A stretch of DNA of 53,768 bases from positions 1 through 53,768 of the forward strand of contig JANQLQ010000259.1 of assembly GCA_028280565.1 (NCBI GenBank), in the 5' to 3' direction. Of the stretch, positions 8,646-16,560 are shown piece after piece. Positions within the stretch are counted from its first letter, which is position 1. The number at the start of each line of letters is the position of its first letter. A program made the translations under genes and the position numbers. The stretch comes from Fulvivirga sp. Lineage in GTDB: Bacteria > Bacteroidota > Bacteroidia > Cytophagales > Cyclobacteriaceae. Below the pieces are notes generated by a model. The model ran no database searches. It was not told the DNA's origin and was given only the letters and a program-made list of their open reading frames with translations.

Positions 8646-10015
8646 GCCGGTTTAGGTTGGGGTGCTTTTTCAAAACTTAGCTTATTGAATAGTTTTACGA
8701 CAATCATCAAGATCCAAGCGGTGATCGCAACATCGATAATCGTAGCGCCATAGTAGACCCATGCCACGCCAAAATACCTGGGCAGTATGAGCATGACCGG
8801 CACATAAAAGACCAACTGGCGGGCCAGCCCGATGATACTCCCATACTTCTCCTCATTAATGGCTGGGAAGAAAGTAAGTGCCATAAATACAAGGGGCAGG
8901 ACAGGCAAGACCAGCATGTAAACCCGCAAGTTAAAAAGGTCGGCCGGGGTGAATAGCATGCCCGGAAGCATCAGGTTCATACTGGCTGTTGGGAACAGGG
9001 TAAGCAACAGCCAAAACGGGGCCACCATAAAAAAACCTGTTTTGGTAAACAATAAGAAGCTTTGCTTTACCCGGTCGTACTGGCCCGCGCCAAAATTGAT
9101 CCCGACCACCGGTTGCAGTGCCCGCATTAAACCCAAAAGAGGGGTCATTAGAAACAGTTGTATCCTATTGGCAGCAGCAAAAAAGGCCAGGTCATTGTCT
9201 GTACCCGCGCTTACGATGGCATTAAGCACCACGATGGCTTGCACGAGCCCCATGACTGTAAGGATGAAACCCGGGAATCCCATTTTCAGGATCGACTGGA
9301 ACACATTTTTGTCATATTCCAACGACTGCACATCAGCTTCAAAAGAAGCCCGGCGCCGCTGGAAGTAGGTGTAACCCGTAATAGAATAGATGACCATACC
9401 TATGTTGGTGGCCCATGCGGCACCCGCTACCCCCATATCAAAGTAGCTAATGAAAAGGGGCGTGAGTACGAGATTGGGTATCAAACCGTAACTCATCATG
9501 ATGGCGGCGGTTTTCATCTTGCCTTCCCCACGGATAATAAAATTGAGCGTAAGGCCATAGACCCACACTGGGGCAGCTAGTAACGTGATCCTAAAGTATT
9601 CGACTCCCGCTGCTTGTATATCGCCGGAGCCGCCCATCATCTTGATCAACGGACCTGCAAAAAAGTAGGAAGGAATAGCAAAAATGACCGTAGTGATCAA
9701 CATGAAGAGGGTGGCATTGGACACTATTTTCTTTTGGGTATTAATGTCCTCATCGCCAATAGCAATGCTTAGCAAATTTGCCGCCCCGGTACCGGCCCAT
9801 GCGCCCAGGCCCATCATAATAGAAGTGAGCGGATAGGCCAGTGCTACCCCAGCCAGTGCAGTCTCATTCATCAGTTGGCCAATGTATACAGTATCCATAA
9901 AAGCGTTTAATCCAAAAAGCACCATAGCGGCAATAGCCGGTAATGAGAGCTTCCACATGACCTTCGGCAAAGGTTGATCAAGTATAAATAGTTTTTGTTG
10001 GTCTCTTAGATCCAT
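8642..10015 (-). CDS. MATE family efflux transporter
   Basis: 457 residues with about twelve hydrophobic helices in two homologous halves, typical MATE length. Recognisable features are the N-terminal KVMWKLSLPAIAAMV helix, GLNAFMDTVYIGQL, the MMGLGAWAGTGAANLLS stretch, and in the second half AANRIQLFLMTPLLG and LQPVVGINFGAGQ. Members of this family export cationic compounds, drugs or siderophores in exchange for Na+ or H+. It overlaps the upstream DoxX-like gene by 10 bp and follows a TonB-dependent receptor, so export of a siderophore or xenobiotic linked to iron uptake is a reasonable inference. Confidence 0.9.
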   Translation of the reverse strand: MDLRDQQKLFILDQPLPKVMWKLSLPAIAAMVLFGLNAFMDTVYIGQLMNETALAGVALAYPLTSIMMGLGAWAGTGAANLLSIAIGDEDINTQKKIVSNATLFMLITTVIFAIPSYFFAGPLIKMMGGSGDIQAAGVEYFRITLLAAPVWVYGLTLNFIIRGEGKMKTAAIMMSYGLIPNLVLTPLFISYFDMGVAGAAWATNIGMVIYSITGYTYFQRRRASFEADVQSLEYDKNVFQSILKMGFPGFILTVMGLVQAIVVLNAIVSAGTDNDLAFFAAANRIQLFLMTPLLGLMRALQPVVGINFGAGQYDRVKQSFLLFTKTGFFMVAPFWLLLTLFPTASMNLMLPGMLFTPADLFNLRVYMLVLPVLPLVFMALTFFPAINEEKYGSIIGLARQLVFYVPVMLILPRYFGVAWVYYGATIIDVAITAWILMIVVKLFNKLSFEKAPQPKPA

Positions 10016-10422
10016 TGACTTTGTGGTTTTAAAAATACCTGCTCTAACTCCTTAAAATGCCTGGCGATCAGCAGTCCATTGAGTAAAAACATAGCGCCAT
10101 CAAAGAGAATAAAGCCTACATATCTTGATATGAAGATATGAGTCATAAGCAGGCAAAGCATTAACGGTACCATCATAATGGCGCCTAGCAAATAGGTTCT
10201 CTTAAACACCAATAGCAGCCCATTCAAAAGCTGGAAAAACCCGACAAAGTAGAGATACCCTGTGCCCATCAAGAAGTCATAAAACTGGAAAAACTTCGGG
10301 TCAGTCATCTCTACGTCCGATTTGAATACGGAGGGATTGTAGGGCAAAAAGATCTTCTCAATGCCTGCGTATATGAAGATCAAGGCTAATAGGAACCGGG
10401 CTATGTAAATGACGATCTTCAT
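10006..10422 (-). CDS. DoxX/MauE-like small membrane protein
   Basis: 138 residues with four hydrophobic segments: IYIARFLLALIFIYAGIEK, YLYFVGFFQLLNGLLLVF, AIMMVPLMLCLLMTHIF and GFILFDGAMFLLNGLLIA. The start (R-x-LLALIFIYAGIEKIF) is typical of the DoxX superfamily. Its role is unknown. It sits 8 bp after the TonB receptor stop and overlaps the MATE gene by 10 bp, so the three genes very likely form one transcript. Confidence 0.75.
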   Translation of the reverse strand: MKIVIYIARFLLALIFIYAGIEKIFLPYNPSVFKSDVEMTDPKFFQFYDFLMGTGYLYFVGFFQLLNGLLLVFKRTYLLGAIMMVPLMLCLLMTHIFISRYVGFILFDGAMFLLNGLLIARHFKELEQVFLKPQSQWI

Positions 10423-10430
10423 ACCCCTTT

Positions 10431-12779
10431 TTAAAATTTAGCGGTCAACGTAGCGCCATACGTCTGTGGCAGGCCAAAAGAAGTCGCATTAAATCCCCCC
10501 ACACCATATCCATAACCGAAATAGGCTTCGTCGGTAATGTTCTTACCCCAAACAAAAACATCAAGGTTTTTAGAGGTGACACCTACACGCCCGTTAAGCA
10601 GCCCGTAGGCCTCTTGCAGCATGTTATTAGCTACATCGAAATACATGTCCGATTGGTAGATATAATCTACGCTAGCCTCAAGGTTGAACTTAGGCGTCAA
10701 GGGTAAGATATAATTGACATTTACATTACCATTAAAACTGGGGGATACTGGCAGATCATTACCCGATTCATCAAGCACGATCTCTTCGAAAGTATCCTCA
10801 TCGATAGTAGAAGGTGAATAGTCCAGGATCTCCGTATCCAAGTAGCCTAGGTTTGCATTTAAAACAAGACCTTTAAACACGATCCACTGGCTTTCTACTT
10901 CTACTCCGTAACTTCTCGATTCCCCGATGTTATCCGTGCCAAAATTGAAAGTAGGGCCGTCTAAGATGGTGAATACCTGCTGGTCCGTGTAATTGATCCA
11001 GAAGCCCACTACGTTGAATTTGAAGCGATTTTTCAGCAAGTTTGATTTTAATCCCAGCTCGTAATTGATGGTATTTTCAGGGTCAAAAGGAGCATCTTGC
11101 AGATTGGTAGCAAAAATGTTGATGCCACCGGGGCGATAACCTCTCGCCACGTTAGCGAACAAAAATACGTTGTTGTGGGCTTGGTAACTTAAGGCCACTT
11201 TAGGGGAAATCGCGGTAAAATCAGCACCTTCTGAAAAGCTCCCTTCGGGTATCGCTGTCGTTGAGAAGGTCCTGTTCACATCAGCCGTAACGTCTTCATA
11301 ATCGAATCGTAATCCGGCGGTGGCGCTTAACTGGCTTGTCAGATCATAGGAGGACTGGCCATATACCGCCACGCCTTTTTGTATAACTTCGATTTCATCG
11401 AGGCGCTGGTAAGGGGCATTCTCGGCGGTATTATCTTCGCCTACAAAAAGAATATCTTCATTCTCGTTTTGGTTCCTGTAAAGAAATATACCCCCAGTCC
11501 ATTGCCATGGCGCGTCTGCTGTGGACATGAGGCGAAACTCCTGTGTTATATTGCGATAGTCAAGCTCGCTTTCTGCTGACTGGAAGTCCAGTGGGGAGTA
11601 GTCGAACTCATCCAGCCTATCTTGGGTATTACGCTGGAAAGCTGTCACAGAATTTAAAGAGATTTTACCTAGATCATAGGCTATGTTGAGCGCTACATTT
11701 TCAGTATACACTTCCCGAAACACGTCCTCGTTAAAATTGATTTGGTACAGGCTATTCTCTAAAGCGTCCTGCAGGGTGAATCCCGGTGGGTCGCTCAATA
11801 TAAAGGCATAAGCATCAGACTCTCGCTGCTGGAAGTTGTAAAGTAAAGAAAAAGACAGCTTATCACTGGGATAATACTTGAGGCGAAAATTGGCATCGAG
11901 TGCTTGTCTATTTTGAAGGTCTTTGCCATTGAATAAATTTCTTACAAATCCATCTCGCTCGCTCGAATTCACATTTCCCCTAAGGTAAAGCTGGTCTTCT
12001 ACTAACGGGATATTCATACCAAATCCAAATTCCCGCGATGATAGGTTGCCCAAACCCATGGTTGCATACCCGGAAAGATTATTCGATGGTCTTTTTGATG
12101 TTATTTTTATTACCCCCGCCAGTGCATTGCGCCCATAAAGCGTACCTTGCGGCCCCCTTAGTATTTCTATTTGCTCCACATCAGACAGTGAAAGCGGGAA
12201 AGCGTAAGTCGTAAAGTAAGGCACTTCGTCGACGTAAAGCCCAATGATAGGATTGAAGTCGATCGTTGAAATCCCCCTACTCGCTATGAGCGTGAAGGAC
12301 CCCGTTCCCCCATCATCATAAGAACGAAAATTAGGAGAAATGCTATTCAGTTCATGAAGTTGCTTTACCTGCAGTTGCTCCACTTGTTTTGATTTGATCG
12401 CTGACACAGAGGCAGCCGTTTTTTGAATGTCCTGCAGCCGGCGGTTGGCAGTCACTATGATCTCGCTCAACTGTTCGGCAGCCTGCACAAGCTTAAAATC
12501 CGCCCGTGTTTCCTGGTCGATAAGCTGAACCTCCTTTTGCATGTTATCAAACCCTACAAAAGACACCTCCACGAAATATTTACCCACTTTCAAATTAGAT
12601 ATACTATATTTCCCGTCGATATCGGAAATGCTTCCTTTTGGCGTATTGATCAGTCGAACGGAAGCACCGGGAAGCGGCTGGCCAGATTCATCGGTAATAT
12701 AGCCAGTAAGTTGGGTTTGGGCTTGTAAGGAGAAAAAGAGGGTCAGGGTTAATGTAAGTAGTAAAAGTTTTTTGCTCAT
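10431..12779 (-). CDS. TonB-dependent outer-membrane receptor, probable iron-siderophore type
   Basis: 782 residues. A signal peptide (to about residue 20, ending LQAQ) is followed by a carboxypeptidase-regulatory-like domain (TGYITDESGQPLPGASV, residues ~24-105). The plug starts near residue 110 with VTANRRLQDIQKTAASVSA and includes VEQIEILRGPQGTLYGRNA, the signature region of siderophore receptors. A 22-strand-type barrel follows, ending ATLTAKF with a terminal Phe. The presence of a divergent AraC regulator and a TTTAGA..TCTAAA palindrome over the start region fits uptake of a ferric siderophore, although the ligand cannot be read from the sequence. Confidence 0.9.
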   Translation of the reverse strand: MSKKLLLLTLTLTLFFSLQAQTQLTGYITDESGQPLPGASVRLINTPKGSISDIDGKYSISNLKVGKYFVEVSFVGFDNMQKEVQLIDQETRADFKLVQAAEQLSEIIVTANRRLQDIQKTAASVSAIKSKQVEQLQVKQLHELNSISPNFRSYDDGGTGSFTLIASRGISTIDFNPIIGLYVDEVPYFTTYAFPLSLSDVEQIEILRGPQGTLYGRNALAGVIKITSKRPSNNLSGYATMGLGNLSSREFGFGMNIPLVEDQLYLRGNVNSSERDGFVRNLFNGKDLQNRQALDANFRLKYYPSDKLSFSLLYNFQQRESDAYAFILSDPPGFTLQDALENSLYQINFNEDVFREVYTENVALNIAYDLGKISLNSVTAFQRNTQDRLDEFDYSPLDFQSAESELDYRNITQEFRLMSTADAPWQWTGGIFLYRNQNENEDILFVGEDNTAENAPYQRLDEIEVIQKGVAVYGQSSYDLTSQLSATAGLRFDYEDVTADVNRTFSTTAIPEGSFSEGADFTAISPKVALSYQAHNNVFLFANVARGYRPGGINIFATNLQDAPFDPENTINYELGLKSNLLKNRFKFNVVGFWINYTDQQVFTILDGPTFNFGTDNIGESRSYGVEVESQWIVFKGLVLNANLGYLDTEILDYSPSTIDEDTFEEIVLDESGNDLPVSPSFNGNVNVNYILPLTPKFNLEASVDYIYQSDMYFDVANNMLQEAYGLLNGRVGVTSKNLDVFVWGKNITDEAYFGYGYGVGGFNATSFGLPQTYGATLTAKF

Positions 12780-12826
12780 TTCTTCATGGGATTATTTTGG
12801 GATTAATGGTATTTTGCTATCTTTCT

Positions 12827-12845
12827 ATTTAGATTTATTCTAAAT
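12827..12845. promoter_or_regulatory. Metalloregulator-like palindrome upstream of the TonB receptor
   Basis: ATTTAGA, a 5-nt spacer, then TCTAAAT: perfect 7-bp arms over 19 bp. It lies 48 bp before the receptor's start codon and just downstream of the predicted -7 box, so a bound repressor would block transcription initiation. The shape resembles sites of Fur or DtxR-family metal sensors; which one is not known. A close relative precedes the dismutase operon at 15710-15725. Confidence 0.6.
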
Positions 12846-12847
12846 AA

Positions 12848-12855
12848 CAAACATA
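12848..12855 (-). promoter_or_regulatory. -7 box (TATGTTTG) of the TonB receptor promoter
   Basis: Read on the minus strand, TATGTTTG is an exact match to the Bacteroidota -7 consensus TAnnTTTG. No good -33 TTTG is seen at the usual spacing, as expected for an activator-dependent promoter. Confidence 0.5.
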
Positions 12856-12876
12856 AGTTGAACAAGATCACGTTGA

Positions 12877-12908
12877 CCTACGCAAAACGGAATAAAACCT
12901 ACGCAAAA
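12877..12908. promoter_or_regulatory. Two direct repeats, probable AraC-regulator operator
   Basis: CCTACGCAAAA occurs at 12877-12887 and again at 12898-12908, identical and exactly 21 bp apart start to start, two turns of the helix. AraC-type proteins commonly bind such direct repeats on one DNA face. The proximal copy lies just upstream of the receptor promoter and the distal copy lies 8 bp before the AraC gene start, so activation of the receptor and repression of the regulator's own gene are both plausible. Confidence 0.7.
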
Positions 12909-12916
12909 AGAAGTTT

Positions 12917-13900
12917 ATGAAAACCAGGATATACGACCATGAGTTGCGCGAATTGGCTATTGAAAGCTCCTACCCTTCAAACTTTAAAGGGGAACAAGAA
13001 ATAGTCACAGAACGTACCTACTCCGCCAGCCCGTTTATGGGGAAAGGATCGTATAAGGAGTTATTCTTCGAAGGGTTTCATATCGGCTTCGGGGAGATTG
13101 ACTTATCCAGGACCTCCTTGGTGCACTTTGATTCTGATTTTGAAACCGTAGAGATGCACTTTGGACTGGATGGCGCAGCACTTACACAATCCAATTGTCT
13201 CGAAAGGGAGATCTTTTTCGGAAGGAACCAGCACAACCTTATTTACGTCAATGGCTTTGAAGGAAAGTCTGAATGGTATGACAACGTACCGATGAAAGTG
13301 TTCGAGGTGAACATAGTTCCATCGCTCTTTCAAAAATACCTGCCCGGGCACGAGGTGTTTGATACCTTCCGCGCCGCCATTGCCAGGAAGAAGAGCTGTG
13401 TCCTTTCCCCTCATAATTTTCCCATTACCCCTCAAATGATGCTAACCATAAAAAAGATCATTTCTTGCAACCGGTCCGGGCATTTTAAGAAAATGTTCTT
13501 AGAAGCACAGGTAATTGAGCTACTTATGCTGCAATTAGAACAGATCGCCAGTTACCAAAACGGGACTACGTATAACATAAAAAAGCATGAGATTGAAAAA
13601 CTCTATGATGCTAAGGAGATCATCACCAATCATATGAGTGAACCTTTCTCCCTGTTAGAGCTGGCCCAACAAGTAGGTACGAATGAATTTACCCTAAAAA
13701 AGGGCTTCAAAGAGCTCTTCGGTACCACCGTGTTTGGGTACTGGAATGAGCTCAAAATGGAATGCGCCAAACAAATGCTAACGGAAGAGGGGCTGACCGT
13801 TACCGAGGTATCTGAAAAGATCGGGTACAAAAATCCACAGCATTTTAGTACCGCCTTCAAGCGGAAATATGGTTTATCCCCCAGGGAATTGAAAATGTAA
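12917..13900 (+). CDS. AraC family transcriptional regulator, PchR-like
   Basis: 327 residues. The N-terminal ~220 residues form a sensing domain of the kind seen in PchR-like regulators (phrases VEMHFGLDGAA, LIYVNGFEGKSEW and FEVNIVPSLFQKYL). The C-terminal ~100 residues are the AraC double helix-turn-helix: PFSLLELAQQVGTNEFTLKK, FKELFGTTVFGYWNELKMEC, LTVTEVSEKIGYKNPQHFST, and the ending FKRKYGLSPRELKM. PchR-type proteins activate siderophore receptor genes when they sense the ferric siderophore. Divergence from the TonB receptor gene and the paired direct repeats between them support that job here. The ligand is unknown. Confidence 0.88.
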   Translation: MKTRIYDHELRELAIESSYPSNFKGEQEIVTERTYSASPFMGKGSYKELFFEGFHIGFGEIDLSRTSLVHFDSDFETVEMHFGLDGAALTQSNCLEREIFFGRNQHNLIYVNGFEGKSEWYDNVPMKVFEVNIVPSLFQKYLPGHEVFDTFRAAIARKKSCVLSPHNFPITPQMMLTIKKIISCNRSGHFKKMFLEAQVIELLMLQLEQIASYQNGTTYNIKKHEIEKLYDAKEIITNHMSEPFSLLELAQQVGTNEFTLKKGFKELFGTTVFGYWNELKMECAKQMLTEEGLTVTEVSEKIGYKNPQHFSTAFKRKYGLSPRELKM

Positions 13901-13922
13901 TGGGTCTCATCTCTTAGTGGTG

Positions 13923-13952
13923 TGATTCAGTACATAGTATTGAGTTGTGAGT
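13923..13952 (+). repeat. 30-bp dispersed sequence shared with 52564-52593
   Basis: TGATTCAGTACATAGTATTG onward matches the copy at 52564-52593 with 4 mismatches in 30 bp. Both sit in gene-free DNA. Confidence 0.5.
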
Positions 13953-14282
13953 CCATAAAGGTTGTGTAAACATCGGGCCGAATTTTGACTCACTACAATA
14001 GACTGAATAACAATGACGTAAATCTAGCGAAGTAGGCTATTATTAAAACCACTCATTTCGGAGGTTTTGGGCTTCCCGGGACATTGTGCGAGTACCCCTT
14101 TTCAAAGAACGTTTGTATTACCGGGAATTTGCCCAGCTTGGGGTGAACAATACCGCGTAACGGATTTCACCCATGAATTCTGAATAATTTCATTCGTATA
14201 TGTCATCAGTTATAATGTGCGGCATAGAGTTCAGTAAAGTGTAATTAGACGGTTAGCTATTTTTACCAATCCCGTTCCTAAA

Positions 14283-14354
14283 GTCAGCAGTAGGCAAAAA
14301 GGCAGTCAGCAACCCTCCATTTTTTTGCCTACTGCACTTTGCCGATTGCCGACT
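14283..14354. repeat. Imperfect inverted repeat of CAGTAGGCAA/TTGCCTACTG units
   Basis: AGTAGGCAAAAAGGCAGTCA on the left pairs imperfectly with TTGCCTACTG...TTGCCGACTG on the right across a short T-rich centre. It looks like a fold-back repeat rather than a terminator, since no T-run follows the second arm. Confidence 0.5.
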
Positions 14355-14435
14355 GATTCGAGCCTCAAACCTACTCATCCTGTACCCGGCACGTCATTTG
14401 AGGCTTAACTTAACAATAGACGTCATTTTTCCTAA

Positions 14436-14891
14436 CTAAACCGGTAACTCCACCTGGAGGCAAGCTTGCACACGGGCTAACATATTTTTTTGGTTACTCA
14501 GCGAGATATCATTCCGATCCGCAAATTCTTTATACGTTAGAACAGCCCTTTTCAGCTCATTCTGAATTTTATTCCTATAGGCTGATTCCCCCTTGGCTAG
14601 GGACAAAAAGTAATACACTACCCTTTCCAGCATTTTTTTACCTTTCTCTGCATGCCCCATCTCTTCATAGGTAAAAGCTATATTGTTACAGGATATAGCA
14701 AATACTTGCATGAAAGGGATACCGAGCGCAACGGCATTAGACGGGTGATTATTCAACACTTCTGCCCGGTACAAAGCTTCTTCATAAATTAAGAGCGCTT
14801 CTTCATATTTACTTTCCCTAAAAAGCCGGTTGGCGGCATTGGTACGTAATTTCCAATAAGTTTCTATATGTTGTATGCAGGACTCACTCAT
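14436..14891 (-). CDS. TPR-like hypothetical protein downstream of the superoxide dismutase gene
   Basis: 151 residues, all helical in appearance. Residues ~12-45 (RTNAANRLFRESKYEEALLI) and ~70-100 (AISCNNIAFTYEEMGHAEKG) have the spacing of tetratricopeptide helices (A8, G/A20-type positions). There is no signal peptide, so it should be cytoplasmic and act through protein contacts. Its ATG lies 2 bp after the dismutase stop, so the two are cotranscribed and probably translationally coupled. No precise function is known. Confidence 0.65.
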   Translation of the reverse strand: MSESCIQHIETYWKLRTNAANRLFRESKYEEALLIYEEALYRAEVLNNHPSNAVALGIPFMQVFAISCNNIAFTYEEMGHAEKGKKMLERVVYYFLSLAKGESAYRNKIQNELKRAVLTYKEFADRNDISLSNQKNMLARVQACLQVELPV

Positions 14892-14893
14892 CG

Positions 14894-15490
14894 TTATCGT
14901 AGATTATGGTTCGCAAAATCCCAATTGACAATCTCCCAAAAGCTTTCTATAAACTTAGGTCTAGCATTGCGATAGTCGATATAATAGGCATGCTCCCAAA
15001 CATCCAAAGTTAATATTGGGGTCTTTGAAGCTGTGAGCGGTGTATGCGCATCTTTCATAGGTAAGATTTCCAATTTACCTCGATCATCTTGCGCTAACCA
15101 CGCCCATCCTGAACCAAATAACTTTGTGGCTGTGGATGAAAACTCTTCTTTGAACGTATCAAAACTTTGAAAGTCCCTTTCTATCAATTCCTTTATTTTC
15201 CCCGTTGGAGTACCCCCTCCACCCGGAGACAGGCAATGCCAGAAAAAACTATGATTCCAATGCTGGGCAGCGTTATTAAAAAGCCCTGCATTTTGTTGTT
15301 CGTATCCTTCTTGTATCAATTCTTCCACACTTTTTTCAGAAAAATGAGAATCGATAATTAAATTATTTAGATTTTTAACGTAAGCAGCATGATGTTTTCC
15401 ATAATGATAATCAAAGGTCTCCTCCGTGATGACAGGAGTAAGTGCTGATCTGTCATAGGGTAACGCCGGTAACTCTTTACGTATGTTCAT
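14894..15490 (-). CDS. sodB: Superoxide dismutase, Fe type
   Basis: 198 residues, the usual length. It converts superoxide to oxygen and hydrogen peroxide in the cytoplasm. Metal ligands can be placed in YHYGKHHAAYVKNLN (first His), NNAAQHWNHSFFW (second His), and TLDVWEHAYYIDY (Asp and third His). The Gln in AAQ at the second-ligand helix is the arrangement typical of iron-type rather than manganese-type enzymes, so I use the iron-type name; the metal is still an inference. The 5' end overlaps a small coiled-coil gene by 14 bp and a TPR-like gene follows 2 bp after. A TTTAGA..TCTAAA palindrome upstream suggests metal control. Confidence 0.9.
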   Translation of the reverse strand: MNIRKELPALPYDRSALTPVITEETFDYHYGKHHAAYVKNLNNLIIDSHFSEKSVEELIQEGYEQQNAGLFNNAAQHWNHSFFWHCLSPGGGGTPTGKIKELIERDFQSFDTFKEEFSSTATKLFGSGWAWLAQDDRGKLEILPMKDAHTPLTASKTPILTLDVWEHAYYIDYRNARPKFIESFWEIVNWDFANHNLR

Positions 15491-15656
15491 ACTTCTTTTT
15501 TTTAGATTTTAGAATTTTAATCGCTCTTTTAATTTCCCTGACCTTAGAAAGTTCTTGAGAGGCAACTCTCCTATCTTTTTGCATCAGGTCATTACTTTTT
15601 ACCTTTTTCTCGATGCACCTTTTCTGGTTTTCCAGTAAGGTGATGACAAAGTCCAT
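15477..15656 (-). CDS. Small basic coiled-coil protein ahead of the dismutase gene
   Basis: 59 residues from the ATG at 15656 (MDFVITLLENQK). A longer start at 15674 would overlap the predicted -7 box at 15672-15679, so the shorter form is chosen. The sequence is a single charged helix rich in Lys and Arg (LSKVREIKRAIKILKSKKKK), with no cysteine and no signal peptide. It overlaps the dismutase start by 14 bp, and the promoter lies just before it, so it is the first gene of the dismutase transcript. Family not recognised. Confidence 0.5.
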   Translation of the reverse strand: MDFVITLLENQKRCIEKKVKSNDLMQKDRRVASQELSKVREIKRAIKILKSKKKKYEHT

Positions 15657-15671
15657 AGCTTTATTTTTGAT

Positions 15672-15679
15672 CAAATTTA
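15672..15679 (-). promoter_or_regulatory. -7 box (TAAATTTG) of the dismutase operon
   Basis: Minus-strand TAAATTTG is an exact TAnnTTTG match, with a T-rich stretch ~19 bp upstream where the -33 element is expected. The predicted leader to the ATG at 15656 would be about 9 nt. Confidence 0.45.
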
Positions 15680-15709
15680 AAAAATTATTTAGAATAGTAA
15701 AATAATAAT

Positions 15710-15725
15710 TTTAGACTAATCTAAA
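15710..15725. promoter_or_regulatory. TTTAGACTAATCTAAA palindrome upstream of the dismutase operon
   Basis: Six-base arms TTTAGA/TCTAAA with a 4-base centre. It resembles the palindrome at 12827-12845 (same arms, spacer one base longer) and lies ~30 bp upstream of the -7 box. Probable site for a metal-sensing repressor or activator; identity unknown. Confidence 0.55.
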
Positions 15726-15885
15726 TATTAAAAACCTCTTCTTATTAATCTTGTCATTGAAAGGGTATTTTGGTATTCATTAACTCCTAGATTAAGTCCC
15801 GAAAAGAATAAGTTTACACCCTGCCTATTTAAGTGAACTTGGAATAAAATCTCTAAAAAGACCATTATAGCCACTGTGAGTAATG

Positions 15886-15990
15886 CCATTTTTTTGAAAA
15901 TGCTTGGAGTGGAGATGACAGGCAAAAAAACGGATCTTCATGGCGAGTGGTACCATTTTCGCGAAAATGCTTGGAGTTGGGATGACAAAA
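15886..15990 (+). repeat. Two copies of short repeat E (GAAAATGCTTGGAGTTGGGA type)
   Basis: Copies at 15886-15920 (diverged) and 15954-15990. The second includes ATTTTCGCGAAAATGCTTGG, whose TTTTCGCGAAAA part is a perfect 12-bp palindrome. Further copies lie at 31011-31049 and, inverted, at the right edge (53750-53768). Confidence 0.6.
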
Positions 15991-16005
15991 ACGACAAAAA
16001 TAATC

Positions 16006-16460
16006 GTCACAGCGAGGCTGGCGTAGTTTGTGGGTGGGTTACGAAGCTGCCCCCTTCTCGTGTGTGATCGAATGGACCCTGTTCTCGTTCCGCGAGTGGG
16101 GGATCGCTTCACGCCTTGCCAAAGCCAACACACTGGGTTCGCGATGACGAAAAAACAAAAGTATGTCATAGGTAGGCTGGCGATGCCAGTGCAGGGGCCA
16201 AGAAGCCATCCCCTTGTCGTGTGTGATCGAATGTAATCTATTTTGCGTTTCATGACTGGGGGATCGCTTCACGCCCCACTGAAGTCAACCCACGAAGTTC
16301 GCGATGACGATAAAAATGTATTTATGTCATAGGTACGCTGGGGCAGGATTATAGGGTTAGCTGTGAAGCCATCCCCTACCTGTAGTAATGAGATGTACTT
16401 TATTCGCGTTCCTCGGCCGGGGGATGGTTTCTTCCTCCTATCGTCGTCATCGCAAGAACG
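16006..16460 (+). repeat. Tandem array of about three ~160-bp units, repeat family A
   Basis: Units start at 16006, 16165 and 16326 (period 159-161 bp), each opening GTCAnAG..AGGCTGGCG or a variant, passing through GAAGC.(G/A)(T/C)CCCC, GTGATCGAATG and GGGGGATCGCTTCACGCC, and closing near GTTCGCGATGACGA. Each unit can fold on itself (GAAGC..CCCC with GGGGGATCGCTTC). The third is shorter and more diverged. Unit 1 matches the reverse complement of 53432-53575 almost throughout. Confidence 0.8.
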
Positions 16461-16560
16461 GATAAAACATATTATTTGAGTATTCTTACCCTAAGCCCAG
16501 GTCATAAAATGTCTTTTTTTTACACGAATGTTGTACTTATGAGGCACTAGTTTTGGGAAT

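Larger units (their letters stand above)
13901..14435. other. Intergenic region with repeat remnants, no gene
   Basis: 535 bp between the AraC gene and the dismutase operon. It contains a 30-bp sequence shared with 52564-52593 and an imperfect long inverted repeat at 14283-14354. No supported gene or RNA was found. Confidence 0.6.
15726..16560. other. Repeat-rich intergenic region, no gene
   Basis: About 835 bp. It contains two copies of a short GGAGTTGGGATGAC repeat and a three-unit tandem array of a ~160-bp repeat. The open frames within it are by-products of the repeats and appear likewise in the inverted copy near 53.5 kb. Confidence 0.7.

Noticed and set aside
16030-16272. Short open frames on both strands at 16.0-16.3 kb, repeated inverted at 53.28-53.55 kb
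   Set aside because: They are read-through of the ~160-bp repeat units. The same peptide appears wherever the repeat is, and it has no ribosome-binding context.
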